DNA of 64,000 bases from Clostridiaceae bacterium (lineage in GTDB: Bacteria > Bacillota > Clostridia > Peptostreptococcales > Natronincolaceae), in the NCBI GenBank assembly GCA_018432235.1, contig JAHDLO010000015.1, forward strand, positions 286,798 through 350,797, read 5' to 3'. This document shows positions 61,659-64,000 of the stretch, one piece after another; the stretch's first letter is position 1, and each line of letters begins with the position of its first letter. The translations under genes were made by a program, and so were the position numbers. The notes beneath the pieces were generated by a model. That model did not search any database. It was not told where the DNA came from and saw only the letters and a program-made list of their open reading frames with translations.

Positions 61659-62799
61659 AACGGCAGATGTGGTAATCATCGGCGGAGGCATCTCCGGCGT
61701 AGCTATTGCCTATAACCTCTTAAAAAAGGGTGTCAAGAATGTTGTCGTACTGGAGAAGGATTACCTGGCCAGTGGCGCCACCGGCCGCTGCGGTGCTGGT
61801 ATCAGGCAGCAATGGGGAACAGAAATGAACTGTAGGCTGACCAAGTATTCCTGTGAGTTTTTTGAAAATGCTAAAGAGGAGCTTCAATACGACGGTGATA
61901 TAGAGTTCAAGCAGGGGGGCTATTTAATCCTCTCCAGCACTCAAAAGGAGCATGAGCAATTTAAGAAAAATGTTGCCCTGCAAAATAGCTTAGGGATTAA
62001 TTCAAAGCTTTTAACCCTTGATGAGGCAAAGGAAATCGTACCATTTTTGAATACCGAGGGTTTAATCAGTGCCACCTTCCATCAAAAGGATGGTCATCTC
62101 AATCCCTTCCATGCGACACAGGCCTACGCAGATGCGGCAAAGCGACTGGGCGCCCAAATCTATACCTTTACAGAGGTAACGGATATCCTGGTGGAGGGAG
62201 GCAAGATTAGGGGTGTAAGAACCAATAAAGGAGATATATCAACTAATATCGTGGTCAATGCTGCCGGAGGCTATTCTCAACTAATCGGCAACATGGTTGG
62301 GGTGGCCCTTCCTGTATTTTCAGAGCGACATCAGATTTTAGTAACTGAAACAGTGGCGCCTATATTAGATCCTATGGTGATGTCCTTCTCTTTAAATCTT
62401 TATTGTCAGCAGGTGCCCCATGGTGGCTTTGTCATGGGAAGAGGTGACGAAGGTGAGCCAAGAGATTTAAGGATTACCTCAGGCTGGCATTTCCTGGAGG
62501 AAATGACTAAAACCATAACCAGAGTGCTGCCTCCTTTGAAGGATGTCAGATTCCTTCGTCAATGGGCAGGACTATACAACATGACCCAAGACCGCCAGCC
62601 TATTTATGGACCAATTGATGAGGTAGAGGGCTTCTACTTGGCAATCGGCTATAGTGGACACGGATTTATGCTGGCACCCGCTACAGGCTTGATCATTGCA
62701 GAATCAATTCTAGGAGAGGCAGCATCACTACCGGCCACAGAGCTTCACTTAAATAGATTTAAGAGTGGCAACCTCATCCTCGAGCCATCAGTAGTTTAA
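61651..62799 (+). CDS. FAD-dependent amino acid/amine dehydrogenase, DAO family (HcnC/sarcosine oxidase beta-like)
   Basis: 382 residues from ATG 61651, with GGGTGGTG upstream; the in-frame GTG at 61636 is within that site. N-terminal VVIIGGGISGVAIAYNLL, FAD segment ASGATGRCGAGIRQQW (~44-59), and the C-terminal GFYLAIGYSGHGFMLAPATG. It carries the substrate site of the complex. The GRCGAG region has a Cys next to the flavin loop. The substrate is a secondary amine or D/L-amino acid (for example proline, sarcosine); not assignable from sequence alone. Last gene of the transporter operon; a hairpin follows. Confidence 0.9.
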   Translation: MIKTADVVIIGGGISGVAIAYNLLKKGVKNVVVLEKDYLASGATGRCGAGIRQQWGTEMNCRLTKYSCEFFENAKEELQYDGDIEFKQGGYLILSSTQKEHEQFKKNVALQNSLGINSKLLTLDEAKEIVPFLNTEGLISATFHQKDGHLNPFHATQAYADAAKRLGAQIYTFTEVTDILVEGGKIRGVRTNKGDISTNIVVNAAGGYSQLIGNMVGVALPVFSERHQILVTETVAPILDPMVMSFSLNLYCQQVPHGGFVMGRGDEGEPRDLRITSGWHFLEEMTKTITRVLPPLKDVRFLRQWAGLYNMTQDRQPIYGPIDEVEGFYLAIGYSGHGFMLAPATGLIIAESILGEAASLPATELHLNRFKSGNLILEPSVV

Positions 62800-62867
62800 A
62801 AATTCGTAATATTTATTAACATCAGCCTTTAAAAGTATTATTATTGATATAAGTAAAGGGGAATATT

Positions 62868-62906
62868 GGAGAATCATAAAGAGCAAAAATTATGATTCTC
62901 CTTCTT
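62868..62906 (+). terminator. Hairpin after the dehydrogenase operon
   Basis: GGAGAATCATAA (62868-62879) / TTATGATTCTCC (62890-62901), a perfect 12-bp stem, 10-base loop; the tail TTCTTC is poor in U, so termination may be partial. Confidence 0.72.
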
Positions 62907-62910
62907 CAAT

Positions 62911-62924
62911 GTCGGGAATCCGAC
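62911..62924. promoter_or_regulatory. Third copy of the GTC-N8-GAC palindrome
   Basis: GTCGGGAATCCGAC matches the palindrome at 57356 in 11 of 14 positions, and both are flanked as TG(T)CG...CGACGAT. It is 24 bases before the ferredoxin start. No -24/-12 element was found between 62800 and 62948, so its action there is uncertain. Confidence 0.62.
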
Positions 62925-62948
62925 GATTATAACTGGAGGTGATTTAAG

Positions 62949-63353
62949 GTGAAGGTATTAGTAAAAAAGGAAGCGCTTTGCATAGGCTGTGGCCTTTGTG
63001 AGGAGATTTGCTCAAAGGCGTACTTCAAGGAAAATAACGTAGATAAGTCTTGCATACAGGTGGCAAAGGGGGAGGCTAATGAGATTAATGTCTGTAATCA
63101 ATGTGGGGCATGTATAGATATATGTCAGGTGGTGGCCCTTTCCAGAGGCTCTAATGGTGTAGTAAGAGTCAATAAAAAGGAGTGCGTTGGATGTTTTATG
63201 TGTGTAGGCTTCTGTCCCACACTTTCAATGAGACAGCATGACGACTACATCGAGCCCTTTAAATGCATTGCCTGTGGGCTTTGTGCAAAGGAATGTCCCA
63301 CCGGTGCAATAGCAGTAGAGGACATCGATTTTGAAACCAAGGAAAGACTATAG
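62949..63353 (+). CDS. Polyferredoxin with four [4Fe-4S] motifs
   Basis: 134 residues from GTG 62949, with GGAGGTGAT upstream. Four C-x2-C-x2-C-x3-C motifs: CIGCGLCEEIC (11-21), CNQCGACIDIC (~50-60), CVGCFMCVGFC (~80-90) and CIACGLCAKEC (~104-114). Cytoplasmic electron carrier. Immediately upstream of the aldehyde:ferredoxin oxidoreductase gene, with which small polyferredoxins are often paired, so it is its probable electron acceptor. The interval from the previous gene holds a hairpin and the palindrome. Confidence 0.92.
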   Translation: MKVLVKKEALCIGCGLCEEICSKAYFKENNVDKSCIQVAKGEANEINVCNQCGACIDICQVVALSRGSNGVVRVNKKECVGCFMCVGFCPTLSMRQHDDYIEPFKCIACGLCAKECPTGAIAVEDIDFETKERL

Positions 63354-63370
63354 TGAAGGGGGCGAATTAA

Positions 63371-64000
63371 ATGGATATTAAGGCTTTAAAGGAAGCCCAT
63401 AGCCTACTGGCAGAATACAGCTATGAGCCGGCAAAGCTTGATAAGGGCTATACAGATAAAACACTGTATATTAATATCGGAGAAAATAAAATTTCCACCA
63501 AGACTGTGACGCCTGAAATCAAGGAGAAATTTATCGGCGGTAAGGGAATAGGATTGAAGTATCTATGGGATGCAACTAAGCCCAGTACAAAATGGAATGA
63601 CCCGGAGAATGAGATCATCATCGCCGGAGGACCCTTATGCGGTATAACTCAATATCCCGGAGCAGGAAAATCCTTAGTTGTTACGATTTCACCTATGACA
63701 GATATTCCAATTGACAGCAATGTAGGGGGCTACTTCGGACCCTATCTTAAATTTTCAGGCTGGGATGCCTTAGAGGTACAGGGGAAGGCAGAAAAGGACG
63801 TCATTATCTTTATTGATGGTAATAAGGGAATTGTAAAAATTGAAGAGGCACCCCTGGAGGCGGTGGACGGTCATGTGGTTTCAGAGCAGCTGACGGAAAT
63901 GTATGCGGAATCTGAGGAGGACAAGAAGAATATCTCTGTTATATCCGCTGGTACGGCTGCAAACCATGTTAACATCGGATTGTTAAATTTCTCCTTTTAT
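63371..64000 (+). CDS. Aldehyde:ferredoxin oxidoreductase, N-terminal part (runs off window)
   Basis: First 210 residues, no stop before the window end. ATG 63371 has AGGGGGCG upstream. After a ~27-residue extension it begins TDKTLYINIGENKISTKTV, then KFIGGKGIGLKYLWDATKP (family GGKG(L/I)G motif), GPLCGITQYPGAGKSLVVT and SNVGGYFGPYLKFSGWDALEVQG: the AOR N-terminal domain that binds the tungsten bis-pterin. The cluster Cys motif (CxxCxxxC) lies beyond the window. It oxidises an aldehyde to an acid while reducing ferredoxin; the aldehyde may come from the dehydrogenase reaction upstream. Confidence 0.93.
   Translation, partial: MDIKALKEAHSLLAEYSYEPAKLDKGYTDKTLYINIGENKISTKTVTPEIKEKFIGGKGIGLKYLWDATKPSTKWNDPENEIIIAGGPLCGITQYPGAGKSLVVTISPMTDIPIDSNVGGYFGPYLKFSGWDALEVQGKAEKDVIIFIDGNKGIVKIEEAPLEAVDGHVVSEQLTEMYAESEEDKKNISVISAGTAANHVNIGLLNFSFY

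Noticed and set aside
61651..62799. Assigning the DAO subunit as proline or sarcosine dehydrogenase
   Set aside because: Family resemblance does not fix the substrate; phylogeny or assay is needed.

Overview
The window looks like a chromosomal segment of a low-GC, endospore-forming, anaerobic Firmicute of class Clostridia, probably close to the Alkaliphilus/Natronincola group. This is inferred from AGGAGG-type ribosome sites, frequent TTG/GTG starts, PolC-type DNA polymerase, sporulation-linked genes (spoVS, ymxH, a YlxY-like deacetylase, SpoIIIE/FtsK), gene order shared with Bacillus and Clostridium, and ferredoxin- and tungsten-enzyme metabolism at the right end. No tRNA, rRNA, CRISPR array, transposase or prophage gene was seen.

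Layout. 1-2460: end of a FapA-type gene and three small membrane or charged proteins. 2500-23700: a core block for translation, envelope and RNA (rpsB-tsf-pyrH-frr-PASTA-like-uppS-cdsA-dxr-rseP-ispG-GT2-polC, then rimP-nusA-rnpM-ylxQ-infB-rbfA-nrnA-truB-ribF-rpsO). 23871-29051: pnp, YlxY-like deacetylase, M16 peptidase, ymxH. 29384-40080: tepA, ftsK, mnmH (tRNA selenouridine), rimO, pgsA, cinA, recA with a LexA box, and rny. 40130-41102: seven full and one partial copy of a ~128-bp hairpin repeat. 41116-49139: aromatic amino acid block, with aroF on the minus strand diverging from tyrA-aroA-pheA-aroC-aroB-aroE. 49280-55250: spoVS, PHP phosphoesterase, PadR regulator, aspartate-type aminotransferase, purB, asnS. 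55491-64000: a sigma-54 activator followed by a sodium-coupled amino acid transporter (with a 35-residue partner), a split five-gene flavin/iron-sulfur dehydrogenase, and a ferredoxin plus aldehyde:ferredoxin oxidoreductase that runs off the end.

Two systems stand out. First, aroF (DAHP synthase) has a complete-looking ribosome-mediated attenuator on the minus strand: a consensus promoter, a 54-codon leader ORF whose codons 14-32 contain 13 Phe/Tyr/Trp codons, a candidate antiterminator and a strong terminator. Mixed aromatic leader-peptide control is unexpected in Clostridia, where T-boxes usually do this job. Second, the right-hand metabolic region carries a near-ideal -24/-12 promoter and copies of one 14-bp palindrome (GTC-N8-GAC) at the transporter promoter and again before the ferredoxin/AOR genes. 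This suggests one sigma-54 regulon for uptake and oxidation of an amino acid or amine.

Other points: rny has a perfect Shine-Dalgarno but no ATG/GTG/TTG behind it. rpsO has its own promoter and a foldable leader. A 15-bp perfect hairpin sits at the predicted start of the ftsK transcript. A 7-bp tandem repeat lies between pnp and the deacetylase gene. All family assignments come from reading the translations; no database search was possible.
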